Notes: generated by a model from the letters alone, not told the origin. 64,000 bases of DNA from JBCBJX01 sp964342855 (GCA_964342855.1 CAYFIB010000014.1:1-64000); one strand, 5' to 3'; counted from the stretch's first letter, positions 33,549-42,926 are shown. Numbers and translations: made by a program.

Positions 33549-36500
33549 ATGCGCGCGACGCTAATTACTTCAACGATCTTTTCCGTTTTCGCCGGGCTCT
33601 CCGCCAGCGCCGTGTCCGCACAGGGCGTCGAGGGCTACTACGTTCATCCGGACGCGCATGACGACGTTCTGGTCTTCGCGAGCGAAGGCGATCTGTGGCG
33701 CGCGCCACGCGCGGGCGGCGAAGCGGTGCGCCTCACCACCCACGAAGAAATTGAAAACCACCCGCAGATTTCGCCGGATGGGACGCAGATCGCGTTCATG
33801 GCGAGCTATGACGACGAACGCGTCATTTACGTGATGCCCATCGCGGGCGGACGACCGAAGCCGATCACCTTTGAGGGCGCGGGCGTTGCGCTCATCGGCT
33901 GGGCGCCGGATGGACGCGTCCTTTATTCCTCCACGAACGAACCCGGCAACAATTCGCGCGTGTTGCGCCTTGTCTCGCCCGAGAACGGCGATGTCGAAAC
34001 GCTGCCGCTCTGGCGCGCCCGCGAGGCGACGTTCTCTGATGACGGTCGAACGCTGTTCTTCGTGCGCCGGGGCCTCGCGGAGTCAAATGACAACGCCCTC
34101 CTCTATCGCGGCGGCGCCATGGCGGAGCTCTGGCGCTGGCGCCTCGGCTCCAATCGTGAAGCACGGCGGATGGCGGCGGACTTCGACGCGCCGATCCGCA
34201 ACCCCATGGCCGCGAACGGCCGAATTTATTTTCTGAGCGACAAGGACGGCGCCGACGCGATCTGGTCCGTGAACGAACAGGGCCGTGACGCGAAGAAGCA
34301 TACCGAAGGCGGCGCCTTCCAGCTGCGCAATCCGAGCCTCGCCGACGGCGCGATCCTCTACCAGAAGGGAGCGGACCTTTACGCTTTCGATCTCGACGAC
34401 GAGACCGAAACAAAGATCGAGGTCACGCTTCTCAGCGATCGCGACCAGACGCGCACGCGTTTCATCGAGAACGGCGTCAATTATCTGGAAGACGCACGCA
34501 TCACGACGGGCGGCGCCGTCGCCGTCACGGCGCGCGGCGATGCGGCTCTCGCCTTCACCGGCGAACGTCGGCGGATTGATTTCGATATACCGGCCGGCGC
34601 CCGCGCGCGCGCCGCCGTTCCCGGCGTCGACGGCGATTGGGTCTATATGATCCTCGACCAGAACCGCCGCGGCGAAATCTGGCGTTTCCCGGCGGATGGC
34701 CGCGGCGAACCGGAACAGCTGACCGTCGGCTCCGATGCGATGATCTGGGAGATCATTCCGTCTCCGGATGGTGAACGCCTCGTCTTCGACGACAAAAAAG
34801 GCCGCCTCTGGTCCCTCGACCTTGAAAGCCAGGAAAAGACGCTTCTCGCGGAAGTCGAAACCGGCGACGATAGCCCGTTCAGTGGCATCACCTTTTCCAA
34901 GCACGGGCGTTATCTTGCGTACTCGGAGTTCAACGCGTCCGGCGTCAACGATGTCTGGGTGCAGGACCTTACGACGGGCGAGCGCGTGCGCGCCGATCGC
35001 CCGAAATTCAGCGGCTACTCGCCCGCCTTCTCCGATGACGGCGCCTGGCTCTATTTCCTCTCGGACCGGACGTTCACGGCGACGCCTGGCAGCCCGTGGG
35101 GGAACCGCAATATGGGCGCGGCGTTCATGGAACGCGGCAAGGTCTACGCCGTGCAGCTGGACCCGGACGCGGCGTTCCCGTTCACGCGCGAGAACGAGCT
35201 GACGGCTGCAAAGGACGAAGACGCCGACGAGGCGGACGAAACCGAGGCGCCCGAAGAAGCCGACGAAACGGATGACGCCGCATCGGAAAGCGAGGCGGAA
35301 GCCGCCGATGAAGGCGACGCGAAGGCTGACGAAGAGACTGAAGACGAGAAGAAAGAAACCGATCCGGACATCGTTTTCGAGGGCCTTGAAGAGCGCCTCT
35401 TCGAAGTTCCGGTCGGACGCGGCGACTATTACGCCGTCTCCGCGAACGCGAAGTTCCTCTATCTCCTGCAGGATGCGGACAATGGCGCTGACCTGAAAAG
35501 CGTCGCCATCAACGCGAAGAAGCCCGAGGTGAAGACGTTCGCGAAAAACGTTCGCTCTTTCGATCTCTCGCAAGATGGCGAGACGATGTACTATCGCTCC
35601 GGCGACACCCTCGCCCTCGTTCCGGCGGGCACTGAAGCGCCGGGCGATCTTTCCGACAGAACGGCCCGCATCTCCGACTGGCGCCTGGAGGTCGATCCGC
35701 GAACGGAATGGCGCCAGATGCTTCATGACGCCTGGCGCATGCACAAGGCTTACTCCTTCGATCCCGCCATGCGCGGCGTCGATTGGGAAGGCGTGCTGGA
35801 ACGCTATGCGCCGCTGGTCGCGCGCATCGGCCACCGCTCGGAACTTGACGATCTTCTCGGGCAGATGTCCGCCAATCTCGGCATTCTCCACAGCCAGATC
35901 CGCGGCGGTGATGTTCCTTCTGATGACGAAGGCGGCGCTGTCGCCTTCCTCGGCGCGCGCTATGAGACGGTCTCCGACGGTCTGCGCATCGCGGAGCTCT
36001 ACGACACCGAGGCGGACCTGCTCGACGATCGCGGCCCGCTGACGCGACCGGGCGTCGACGTTGCGGTCGGCGACGTTCTCACCGCCGTGGACGGCGCACC
36101 CGTCGCCTCGCTCGCCGATCTCCGCGCCGCACTCAACCGCAAGGCCGGGACGGAAGTGCGCCTCGACCTTCTGCGCGACGGCGAGGAACATTCTGAAATC
36201 GTGAAGCCGGTGAACGCAGGCGGCCGGTTCTGGCTACTCTATCACGACTGGGTGGAGGGACGGCGCGAGTACGTCCGTGAAAAGACGGATGACCGCTTCG
36301 GCTATCTGCACCTGCGCGCCATGGGCGGCGGCGATGCGGCGAGCTTCGCGCGCGATTTCTTCCCGATGACCCAGAAGGACGGGATCATCATCGACGTGCG
36401 CGGCAACTGGGGCGGCAATATCGACAGCATGCTGCTGACCCAGCTCATGCGCAAAGCCTGGGCGTTCTGGCGCAATCCGAACGGCGGCGAGCCCTACCCG

Positions 36501-36917
36501 AACATGCAGGGCGCCTTCCGCGGCCACCTGGTCGTGCTCATCGACGAAGGCACGTACTCGGACGGCGAGACGTTCACCGCCGGGTTCAAGGCGCTTGATC
36601 TGGGCGCCGTCGTCGGTCAGCGCACCGCCGGGGCCGGCATCTGGCTGTCAGGCCGCAACCGCCTCGTTGACGGCGGCATGGCGCGCATCGCCGAGTTTCC
36701 GCAGTACGGCCTCGACGGGCGCTGGCTCATCGAAGGCCGCGGCGTCTCGCCGACCATCGACGTCGACAACCCGCCCTACGCGACCTTCATGGGCGAAGAC
36801 GCGCAGATGGACGCCGCAATCGCCTATCTGGAAGAAAAGCTCCGCGAGGAGCCGATCGAGCCGCTGGAAGCCAAGCCGCTGCCGCCCTTCGGCCAGTGGG
36901 GCGAGGACGTGAAGTAA
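33549..36917 (+). CDS. tricorn-type protease (S41 family) with acidic insertion
   Basis: A 1122-residue secreted peptidase with signal peptide (MRATLITSTIFSVFAGLSASAVSA). Residues about 30-530 form beta-propeller repeats of the Tricorn_N/WD40-like type (QISPDGTQIAFMAS and similar blades). A PDZ domain lies around 820-890 and the S41 core after that. The core has the catalytic serine in GTYSDGETFTAG and likely charge-relay histidine in LGILHSQI; IEGRGVSPTIDVDNPP matches the closing block. An aspartate/glutamate-rich, alanine-containing stretch of about 55 residues (35215-35370) interrupts the propeller region. Peptide scavenging in the periplasm is the probable role. Confidence 0.9.
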   Translation: MRATLITSTIFSVFAGLSASAVSAQGVEGYYVHPDAHDDVLVFASEGDLWRAPRAGGEAVRLTTHEEIENHPQISPDGTQIAFMASYDDERVIYVMPIAGGRPKPITFEGAGVALIGWAPDGRVLYSSTNEPGNNSRVLRLVSPENGDVETLPLWRAREATFSDDGRTLFFVRRGLAESNDNALLYRGGAMAELWRWRLGSNREARRMAADFDAPIRNPMAANGRIYFLSDKDGADAIWSVNEQGRDAKKHTEGGAFQLRNPSLADGAILYQKGADLYAFDLDDETETKIEVTLLSDRDQTRTRFIENGVNYLEDARITTGGAVAVTARGDAALAFTGERRRIDFDIPAGARARAAVPGVDGDWVYMILDQNRRGEIWRFPADGRGEPEQLTVGSDAMIWEIIPSPDGERLVFDDKKGRLWSLDLESQEKTLLAEVETGDDSPFSGITFSKHGRYLAYSEFNASGVNDVWVQDLTTGERVRADRPKFSGYSPAFSDDGAWLYFLSDRTFTATPGSPWGNRNMGAAFMERGKVYAVQLDPDAAFPFTRENELTAAKDEDADEADETEAPEEADETDDAASESEAEAADEGDAKADEETEDEKKETDPDIVFEGLEERLFEVPVGRGDYYAVSANAKFLYLLQDADNGADLKSVAINAKKPEVKTFAKNVRSFDLSQDGETMYYRSGDTLALVPAGTEAPGDLSDRTARISDWRLEVDPRTEWRQMLHDAWRMHKAYSFDPAMRGVDWEGVLERYAPLVARIGHRSELDDLLGQMSANLGILHSQIRGGDVPSDDEGGAVAFLGARYETVSDGLRIAELYDTEADLLDDRGPLTRPGVDVAVGDVLTAVDGAPVASLADLRAALNRKAGTEVRLDLLRDGEEHSEIVKPVNAGGRFWLLYHDWVEGRREYVREKTDDRFGYLHLRAMGGGDAASFARDFFPMTQKDGIIIDVRGNWGGNIDSMLLTQLMRKAWAFWRNPNGGEPYPNMQGAFRGHLVVLIDEGTYSDGETFTAGFKALDLGAVVGQRTAGAGIWLSGRNRLVDGGMARIAEFPQYGLDGRWLIEGRGVSPTIDVDNPPYATFMGEDAQMDAAIAYLEEKLREEPIEPLEAKPLPPFGQWGEDVK

Positions 36918-36942
36918 GCGGAGGAGTTTAATCTCTGATCGC

Positions 36943-36972
36943 TTCTCCTCCCCCGCTTGCGGGGGAGGAGAA
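36943..36972. terminator. hairpin between convergent genes
   Basis: A perfect 14-bp inverted pair TTCTCCTCCCCCGC/GCGGGGGAGGAGAA with a 2-base loop. It lies between the tricorn stop and the gpmA stop and is suited to terminate both. Its composition resembles short dispersed hairpins of alphaproteobacterial genomes. Confidence 0.65.
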
Positions 36973-36985
36973 CAGTAGCTCGTAC

Positions 36986-37711
36986 TCAGCCCGCCTCCGG
37001 CAGCGCTGCGGCCCGTTCCGTGTCGAGATAGCTCGCGGTCAGCACGGAAAGATCGCTCTCCTGCAGCTCCAGAAGCAGCGGATTCCCGGTCGGGATCTCG
37101 ACGCCGATGATGTCCTCATCGGAGACGCGGAAGAGCATTTTGACGAGCGCCCGAAGCGAGTTGCCGTGGGCGGCGATGAGGATGTTCTCACCCTCCTCCA
37201 GCCGCGGCGCGATTTCGCTTTCCCAATAGGGTTTCACCCGGTCGAGGGTCGTCTTCAGGCTCTCGGTCTTCGGCAGCTCCGAAGGCGGAATGGCGGCGTA
37301 GCGGATGTCCGTATTCGGGTTATCGGGATTGGCGGCGTCGATCTCCGGCGGCGGGGTGTCGTAGGAGCGCCGCCAGATCTTCACCTGATCCTCACCGTGC
37401 TTCTCCGCCGTCTCCGCCTTGTTGAGCCCGGTGAGGCCGCCATAATGGCGCTCGTTCAGGCGCCAGTCTTTCTCGACCGGCAGCCAGAGACGGTCCATGC
37501 CGTCCAGGGCGATGGTCAGCGTCCGGATCGCCCGCGTCAGCACCGAGGTGTAGCAGCGGTCGAACTCCACGCCCGTGCCTTTCAGGAGCCGGCCCGCCTT
37601 CTCGGCCTCGGCGCGGCCCTGATCGGTCAGGTCCACGTCCACCCAGCCGGTGAAGCGGTTCTGAAGGTTCCATTCGCTCTGTCCGTGGCGAAGCAGCGCC
37701 AGATGGGCCAT
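36986..37711 (-). CDS. gpmA: 2,3-bisphosphoglycerate-dependent phosphoglycerate mutase
   Basis: A 241-residue glycolytic enzyme interconverting 3- and 2-phosphoglycerate through a phosphohistidine. The start at 37711 gives the canonical MAHLALLRHGQSEWNLQNRFTGW, with H9 the phosphorylated residue. YTSVLTRAIRTLTIALD, ERHYGGLTGLNKAETAEKHGEDQVKIWRRSYD and AAHGNSLRALVKML follow. Longer readings upstream are an artefact of an open repeat sequence and not part of the protein. It is convergent with the tricorn gene. Confidence 0.95.
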   Translation of the reverse strand: MAHLALLRHGQSEWNLQNRFTGWVDVDLTDQGRAEAEKAGRLLKGTGVEFDRCYTSVLTRAIRTLTIALDGMDRLWLPVEKDWRLNERHYGGLTGLNKAETAEKHGEDQVKIWRRSYDTPPPEIDAANPDNPNTDIRYAAIPPSELPKTESLKTTLDRVKPYWESEIAPRLEEGENILIAAHGNSLRALVKMLFRVSDEDIIGVEIPTGNPLLLELQESDLSVLTASYLDTERAAALPEAG

Positions 37712-37782
37712 GTCGTCTCTCCCTTGTTCGCCGGTGGGTATGGGGGAGCCGCCGCGCTGCGGCAAGGCGGTGGCGCGCCGCC

Positions 37783-37880
37783 GGCGTCCTTCGTGACGCC
37801 CGCTTCGCGGGCTCCTCAGGACGAAGTCGGTACATTCTTCGTCCTGAGGAGCCGCCGGAGGCGGCGTCACGAAGGACGCC
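37783..37880. repeat. dispersed palindromic element (TTCGTCCTGAGGAGC family)
   Basis: The element has two inverted units: GGCGTCCTTCGTGACGCC... followed by GGCTCCTCAGGACGAA, a short spacer, then TTCGTCCTGAGGAGCC...GGCGTCACGAAGGACGCC. Each unit is itself an imperfect hairpin. It sits between gpmA and the ABC-F gene, close to both starts. The same units occur in opposite nesting inside the SURF1 gene at 45979-46091. One frame of the unit reads LRPEEPAxRASRRT, which keeps reading frames open. Confidence 0.85.
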
Positions 37881-37934
37881 GACAAATCCCGCACCCGCTT
37901 AGCGTCGCAGCGCTAACCTGCTAAACGCCCGCCG

Positions 37935-39731
37935 ATGGCCGCTCCCCTTCTCTCCCTCCGCGATATCCGCCTGCAGTACGACCGCCCGCTCTTCGACGGG
38001 GCGGACCTCAACGTGCATGAACGCGACCGCATCGGCCTCGTCGGCCGCAACGGCTCGGGCAAATCGACCTTTCTGAAAATCGCCGCCGGGCTCGTGGAGC
38101 CGGACGCGGGCGAGCGCACGCTCTCGCCGGGCGCCACCGTGCGCTATCTCGAACAGGAGCCCGATTTCTCCAGCTTCGAGACCACCCTCGCGGCGGTGGA
38201 AGCCGGCCTCGGCCCCGCCGACGACCCGCACAATGCGCGCCGGTTGCTGGAAGCGCTCGGGCTTACCGGCGAAGAAGACCCGAGCGCCCTTTCCGGCGGC
38301 GAGGGGCGTCGCGTCGCCATCGCCCGGGCGCTGGCGCCGGACCCGGACATTCTCCTCCTCGACGAGCCGACCAACCACCTCGACCTGCAGGCCATCGACT
38401 GGCTGGAGGGGGAGCTGAAGCGCTCGCGCGCGGCTCTTGTCCTCATCAGTCACGACCGGCGGTTTCTTTCCGAACTCACCACACGGACGGTCTGGATTGA
38501 CCGCGGCCTGACGCGCCGTCTGGAGCGCGGCTTCGCGCATTTCGAGGAATGGCGCGACAAGACGCTGGAAGAGGAGGAGACCGCCGCCCACAAGCTCGAC
38601 CGCAAGATCGCAGCGGAAGAAGACTGGGTGCGCTACGGCGTCACTGCGCGGCGCAAACGCAATGTGCGGCGCATGCGCGAGCTGGGCGACTTACGCGCCC
38701 AACGGCGCGAGGCGCGCCGCGCCGTCGGCGGCCCGGCGATCACCGCGGCGGAAAGCGGCCAGTCCGGCAGGCGCGTCATCGAAGCGGAGGGCGTTTCAAA
38801 GTCCTATGGCGACCGCGCCGTCGTCGCCGACTTCTCCATCGAGATCGCCCGCGGCGACCGCATCGGCCTTGTCGGCCCGAACGGCGCCGGCAAGACGACC
38901 CTGCTCCGGCTCCTCACCGGCGCGCTGGAACCCGACGCCGGAACGGTGAAACTCGGAACCAATCTCGACATCGTCTCGCTCGATCAGCGCCGCGGGGCGC
39001 TCAAACCGACCGACCGCGTGCAGGACGTCCTCACCGGCGGGCGCGGCGACATGGTGACCGTCGGCGGCGCGCCCCGCCATGTGGTCGGGTTTCTGAAAGA
39101 CTTTCTGTTCACGCCGGAACAGGCGCGCGCGCCCGTCCTCTCGCTTTCCGGCGGCGAACGCGGCCGCCTCGCCCTCGCCGCAGCGCTTGCGCGGCCCTCG
39201 AACCTTCTCGTGCTCGACGAGCCGACCAACGATCTCGACCTCGAAACCCTCGATGTTCTGGAAGAGGCGCTGGCGGACTATCAGGGAACGGTTCTTCTGG
39301 TCAGCCACGACCGGGACTTCCTCGACCGCATCGTCACCTCCGTCATCGCGCCGGAAGGCGCCGGGCGCTGGCGCGAATATGTCGGCGGCTATTCCGACAT
39401 GCTGATCGAGCGCGCCGGCGCCCTGAAAAGCCCGGCGCCGAAGCCGGATAAAAAGCCCACGGCCGCCCCGGTCGAGAAACCGAAAGAACGCGCGGCGAAG
39501 CTCTCCTTCAACGACCAGCGCGCCCTCGAAACGCTCCCTGTCGAGATCGAAAAGCTCGAAGCCGACATCGCCAAGCTCACCGACATCCTCGCCGACCCGG
39601 ACCTCTACGCCCGCGACCCGGCGCGCTTTGAAAAAGCGACCCGCCTCCTCGGCGAGCGCGAAGCGCTGAAGGCGGAAAAAGAAGAAGCGTGGCTGGAGCT
39701 GGAGATGCGGCGGGAGGAAGCGGAGGCGTAG
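37935..39731 (+). CDS. ABC-F family ATPase (Uup-like)
   Basis: A 598-residue protein with two ABC nucleotide-binding domains and no membrane segments, the hallmark of ABC-F translation or stress factors. Domain 1 (about 5-245) has Walker A GRNGSGKST, signature LSGGEGRR and Walker B ILLLDEPTNH. Domain 2 (about 285-500) has GPNGAGKTT, LSLSGGERGR and LLVLDEPTND. A lysine-rich linker and a C-terminal coiled coil (about 525-598) resemble Uup, which binds DNA or ribosomes. The precise cellular role is not settled. Confidence 0.92.
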   Translation: MAAPLLSLRDIRLQYDRPLFDGADLNVHERDRIGLVGRNGSGKSTFLKIAAGLVEPDAGERTLSPGATVRYLEQEPDFSSFETTLAAVEAGLGPADDPHNARRLLEALGLTGEEDPSALSGGEGRRVAIARALAPDPDILLLDEPTNHLDLQAIDWLEGELKRSRAALVLISHDRRFLSELTTRTVWIDRGLTRRLERGFAHFEEWRDKTLEEEETAAHKLDRKIAAEEDWVRYGVTARRKRNVRRMRELGDLRAQRREARRAVGGPAITAAESGQSGRRVIEAEGVSKSYGDRAVVADFSIEIARGDRIGLVGPNGAGKTTLLRLLTGALEPDAGTVKLGTNLDIVSLDQRRGALKPTDRVQDVLTGGRGDMVTVGGAPRHVVGFLKDFLFTPEQARAPVLSLSGGERGRLALAAALARPSNLLVLDEPTNDLDLETLDVLEEALADYQGTVLLVSHDRDFLDRIVTSVIAPEGAGRWREYVGGYSDMLIERAGALKSPAPKPDKKPTAAPVEKPKERAAKLSFNDQRALETLPVEIEKLEADIAKLTDILADPDLYARDPARFEKATRLLGEREALKAEKEEAWLELEMRREEAEA

Positions 39732-39842
39732 GTCGACGCCCCGTCGACACGGCTTTTCGAAAAGGGCTGTTGACGCCTCCCGAAAGCAATGCGACATTTG
39801 TCGCATGATCGCGTCTTGTGTCGCGTCGCTTAAGGGCCCAGC

Positions 39843-40220
39843 ATGCCGAGACCGTCTGATTCCGAACTGAAACTCCTGCGCCAGCTCTGGCGCGCGCCGC
39901 GCCTCTCCGCCCGCGAACTGCATGAGGCGGTTGAGGCGGAGACCGGCTGGAGCTTTTCGACGACCCGCAAAACCCTCGACCGCATGGTCGAGAAGGGCCT
40001 CGTCGGCGTCGAGCCTGTCCACGGCGTCAAAACGTTCTCCGCGATGGAGACCAAGCTTGCGACCATGGCGGGGCTCATCCGCGATTTCGCCCGCAATGTT
40101 CTGGAGGCGGATGCGCCCCTCCCCGCCGCCGCCTTCACCGGCTCGAAGCTTCTGGCTCCGGACGAAATCAAGGAGCTCGAAGACCTCCTCGAGACGCTGG
40201 ATGCGGAGGACCGGTCATGA
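39843..40220 (+). CDS. BlaI/MecI-type winged-helix repressor
   Basis: A 125-residue regulator with the BlaI winged helix at residues 6-75. Family markers are ELKLLRQLWRAPRLSARELHEAVEAETGWSFSTTRKTLDRMVEKGLVGVE. The C-terminal part forms the dimerisation and cleavage region. It overlaps the next gene by 4 bases (ATGA at 40217). In the classical system the repressor is inactivated by proteolysis triggered by BlaR1; here the partner is a fusion of a different kind. No beta-lactamase gene is adjacent. Confidence 0.9.
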   Translation: MPRPSDSELKLLRQLWRAPRLSARELHEAVEAETGWSFSTTRKTLDRMVEKGLVGVEPVHGVKTFSAMETKLATMAGLIRDFARNVLEADAPLPAAAFTGSKLLAPDEIKELEDLLETLDAEDRS

Positions 40221-41599
40221 CGGACCTGCTGATCGTCCTCGGGCTCATTCCGCTGGCGTGGAGCGCGGTCGTCTGGGCGCTCGCGCGCATCGACGACCAT
40301 ATGCGCGGCGCGCCTTCCGTCTCCGACGATGCGGAGAAATTCACCCTCATCGTCATGCTGGCCCCTATCGCGCTTGGCCTTGCGGCGCTCCTCGTCGCGG
40401 CTGCGGCTCCCGAGGCGCTTTCGCCGCTCCCGCCCCTCCTGCCGCTCATGGAAGAAACGATCGGGGCGCCGCGCATTGTCGGCGACGTCGCAGCCACCGG
40501 CGGTCCGGACATGGTCCGCGCCGCCGCGCTGGCGCTGCTCGGCGCCTATGGCGCAGGCGTCGTCGGCTTCGGCGGGCGCCTGCTCATCGCCCGGCGCCGG
40601 ATCGCGCGGGCCATCGCATCCGCGAACGACGCCGCCGCGACGCTCGGTCCACAGGTCCGCGTGGGGGACGACGACCTGCCGCCCTTCGCCGCGCGCAATT
40701 GCATCGTTCTGCCGACGGCGTTTCTCGATGCGCTCGACGCCGAGGCGCTCGGCCTCATCGTCGCCCACGAGCAGGCCCATATCGACCGCGGCGATCCCGC
40801 CTGGTTCGAGGCGCTCGCCCTCATCGATGTCCTGTTCTGGATGAACCCGTTCGTCCGGATGCAGACAGCCCGCTGCCGCCTCGCCGCCGAGATCGACGCC
40901 GACCGGCGCGTCGCCGGCGGGGCGCCCGAAATGCGCAAGGTCTACGCGAAAACGCTCCTCGCCGCCCTGTCGCATACCGCCGGGGACGCACCGCCATGCG
41001 CCCCGGCGGTCTTCTCACCCCGGAGCATTGGAGACACCAGAATGAGAATAACCGAGATCATGGCCGCGGGCGGCCGAACGGGCAAGACGCGCCGACGGGC
41101 GCTCATCGCGGGGCTCGCCCTCCTCGCCGCGCCCGTCGCCGCCGCGCAGTTCGGCTACGCTGCGACGACCTCCCGCGACGCGCCGCGCTTCACGCATATG
41201 CCGATCGAGACGGGCCGCATCACCAGCCGCTTCGGTCCGCGGAAAGACCCGTTCACCGATCGTCAGTCCGTGCATTTCGGCATCGACATCGCCGCGCCGG
41301 ACGGCACGCCGATCTATGCGCCCGCTGATGGCGAGATCGTCCGCGTCATGGTCAGCGCCGACGGTTACGGGAACATGCTCGAAGTCGATCACGGAAACGG
41401 CGTCGTCTCCCGCTACGCCCAGCTCAGCTCCTTTCAGCAGGAAAGCGGGCGCGTGAAAGCGGGCGAGCTGATCGCCCGCGTCGGCAGCACCGGGCGCTCG
41501 ACCGGTCCGCACCTGCACCTCGAACTCTTCATCGACGGAGAGCGCGTCAATCCTGAGGATCACATGGTCTTCCCGGGCGCCATCGCCGTCACGCGCTGA
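40217..41599 (+). CDS. M56 (BlaR1-type) membrane protease fused to M23 peptidoglycan endopeptidase
   Basis: A 460-residue protein. The first 290 residues form a BlaR1-like M56 domain with several hydrophobic segments and the zinc motif AHEQAHIDRGD (HExxH from residue 183). The C-terminal half after a further hydrophobic segment (about 292-315) is a complete M23/LytM domain: HFGIDIAAPDG gives H352 and D356, and PHLHLE gives H432 and H434. BlaR1 carries a penicillin-binding sensor in this position, so the hydrolase replaces it. Being coupled to BlaI, it may sense cell-wall state and cleave the repressor. This regulatory reading is inference. Confidence 0.88.
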   Translation: MTDLLIVLGLIPLAWSAVVWALARIDDHMRGAPSVSDDAEKFTLIVMLAPIALGLAALLVAAAAPEALSPLPPLLPLMEETIGAPRIVGDVAATGGPDMVRAAALALLGAYGAGVVGFGGRLLIARRRIARAIASANDAAATLGPQVRVGDDDLPPFAARNCIVLPTAFLDALDAEALGLIVAHEQAHIDRGDPAWFEALALIDVLFWMNPFVRMQTARCRLAAEIDADRRVAGGAPEMRKVYAKTLLAALSHTAGDAPPCAPAVFSPRSIGDTRMRITEIMAAGGRTGKTRRRALIAGLALLAAPVAAAQFGYAATTSRDAPRFTHMPIETGRITSRFGPRKDPFTDRQSVHFGIDIAAPDGTPIYAPADGEIVRVMVSADGYGNMLEVDHGNGVVSRYAQLSSFQQESGRVKAGELIARVGSTGRSTGPHLHLELFIDGERVNPEDHMVFPGAIAVTR

Positions 41600-41671
41600 T
41601 CGCCGCCGCCATTGCCCTTGCGGGCTGCGAAGGCTAGACGGGCGGGCTATTTGAAAACGGCCCGCCCCACC

Positions 41672-42493
41672 ATGTCTCATTCTCCCCTTCTCACCGTCAT
41701 GATCGGCGCCGCGCGCAAGGCCGCGCGCGTCCTCCGCCGCGATTTCGGCGAGCTGGAGCAGCTGCAGGTCTCGCGCAAATCGCCGGCGGATTTCGTCTCC
41801 ATGGCCGATCACCGCGCCGAGCAGGAGCTCTATGAAGAGCTTTCCCGCGTGCGCCCGAAATACGGGTTCCTGATGGAGGAGCGCGGCGAGATCGAAGGCG
41901 CCGACAACTCCAACCGCTGGGTGGTCGACCCGCTCGACGGGACGACGAACTTTCTCCACGGCATCCCGCACTTCGCGATCTCCATCGGCCTGGAGCGCGA
42001 CCGCCAGCCCTATGCCGGGGTCATCTACAATCCGGCGACGGATGAGATGTTCATGGCCGAAAAAGGCGAAGGCGCGTGGTTGAACGACAAGCGACTGCGC
42101 GTCTCCGGGCGGCGCGAGCTGTCGGAAACCCTCATCGCAACAGGCCTGCCCTTCATGGGCCGCACCGGTCAGGGCCGGGCCCTGCGGGAGACGAATGAAA
42201 TCCTGCTGCGCACTGCGGGCGTGCGCCGGTTCGGTTCGGCGGCGCTCGACCTCGCCTGGGTCGCGGCGGGCCGATATGACGGCTACTGGGAGCGGAACCT
42301 CAACCCGTGGGACGTCTGCGCCGGGATCGTGATCGTCCGCGAAGCGGGCGGCCTCGTCTCCGAAATCGAAGGCGGCGTGCGCCCCCACGACGGAAAATCC
42401 GTCCTCGCCACGAACGCCGAGCTGCACAAACGCATCGGCGAGGTGCTGAACTCGGTCGGGAACGTCAAAGACGCCGACGGCCCGAACGCCTGA
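41672..42493 (+). CDS. suhB: inositol monophosphatase (SuhB-type)
   Basis: A 273-residue Mg-dependent phosphatase. The start at 41672 follows the conserved beginning MSHSPLLTVMIGAARKAARVLRRDF. Metal-binding blocks FLMEERGEIEG, WVVDPLDGTTNFLHGIPHFAISIGL and the C-terminal WERNLNPWDVCAGIVIVREAGG are complete. The FLHGIPHFAISI sequence marks the SuhB/IMPase group, distinct from the HisN-type gene at 28698. It may dephosphorylate inositol phosphates or act with the transcription machinery as E. coli SuhB does; that choice is not decidable here. Confidence 0.93.
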   Translation: MSHSPLLTVMIGAARKAARVLRRDFGELEQLQVSRKSPADFVSMADHRAEQELYEELSRVRPKYGFLMEERGEIEGADNSNRWVVDPLDGTTNFLHGIPHFAISIGLERDRQPYAGVIYNPATDEMFMAEKGEGAWLNDKRLRVSGRRELSETLIATGLPFMGRTGQGRALRETNEILLRTAGVRRFGSAALDLAWVAAGRYDGYWERNLNPWDVCAGIVIVREAGGLVSEIEGGVRPHDGKSVLATNAELHKRIGEVLNSVGNVKDADGPNA

Positions 42494-42526
42494 GCATCCG
42501 GGCCGCCGACGGGTCTTAACCTTTAA

Positions 42527-42874
42527 TCAGGCTTCGACGATGCGCAGGAGATCGCCTTCGAGCGCGACCGGTTCGCCCTCGATGAAGACGACCGTGTCGT
42601 AGAACGAGATGCGGCCGCCATTCGTGCGGGCCGTGACCCGAACGGTGAGCGCTTCAGCGTCGGCGGAGCGACCGTCGCGACCGACGGCGACGACGTCATA
42701 AACGTCGCCTTTCACGACGATGCGGCAGCCCGTCGTCGTCTCCAGCCTGCTTTCCACGAACTCGCGCGCGCTGTCGGCGTACGCCTCGCGTTTTTCCTTG
42801 GGGCCCTCCGCCGAGACGGGCGCGAGGGAGAACACAAAGGCGGCTGCGGCCGCCGTCACCATTTTTCCGATCAT
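42527..42874 (-). CDS. secreted protein of unknown function
   Basis: A 115-residue protein with a signal peptide (cleavage likely after SAEG near residue 23). The mature part is hydrophilic and includes SRLETTTGCRIVVKGDVYDVVAVGRDGRSADAEALTVRVTARTNGG, with one cysteine. No family is recognised. It is divergent from the MotA-like gene, and the three TGCGCM-N5-TGCGCC elements lie between them, so the two could be co-regulated. Function unknown. Confidence 0.7.
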   Translation of the reverse strand: MIGKMVTAAAAAFVFSLAPVSAEGPKEKREAYADSAREFVESRLETTTGCRIVVKGDVYDVVAVGRDGRSADAEALTVRVTARTNGGRISFYDTVVFIEGEPVALEGDLLRIVEA

Positions 42875-42926
42875 TCAAGTGATCCTTTCAACATATCCAG
42901 CATTGTAGATTCCGCACTGGCGGAAA

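Noticed and set aside
37712..37894. N-terminal extension of gpmA
   Set aside because: The extension is encoded by the palindromic repeat and has no homologous character; the ATG at 37711 gives the canonical start.
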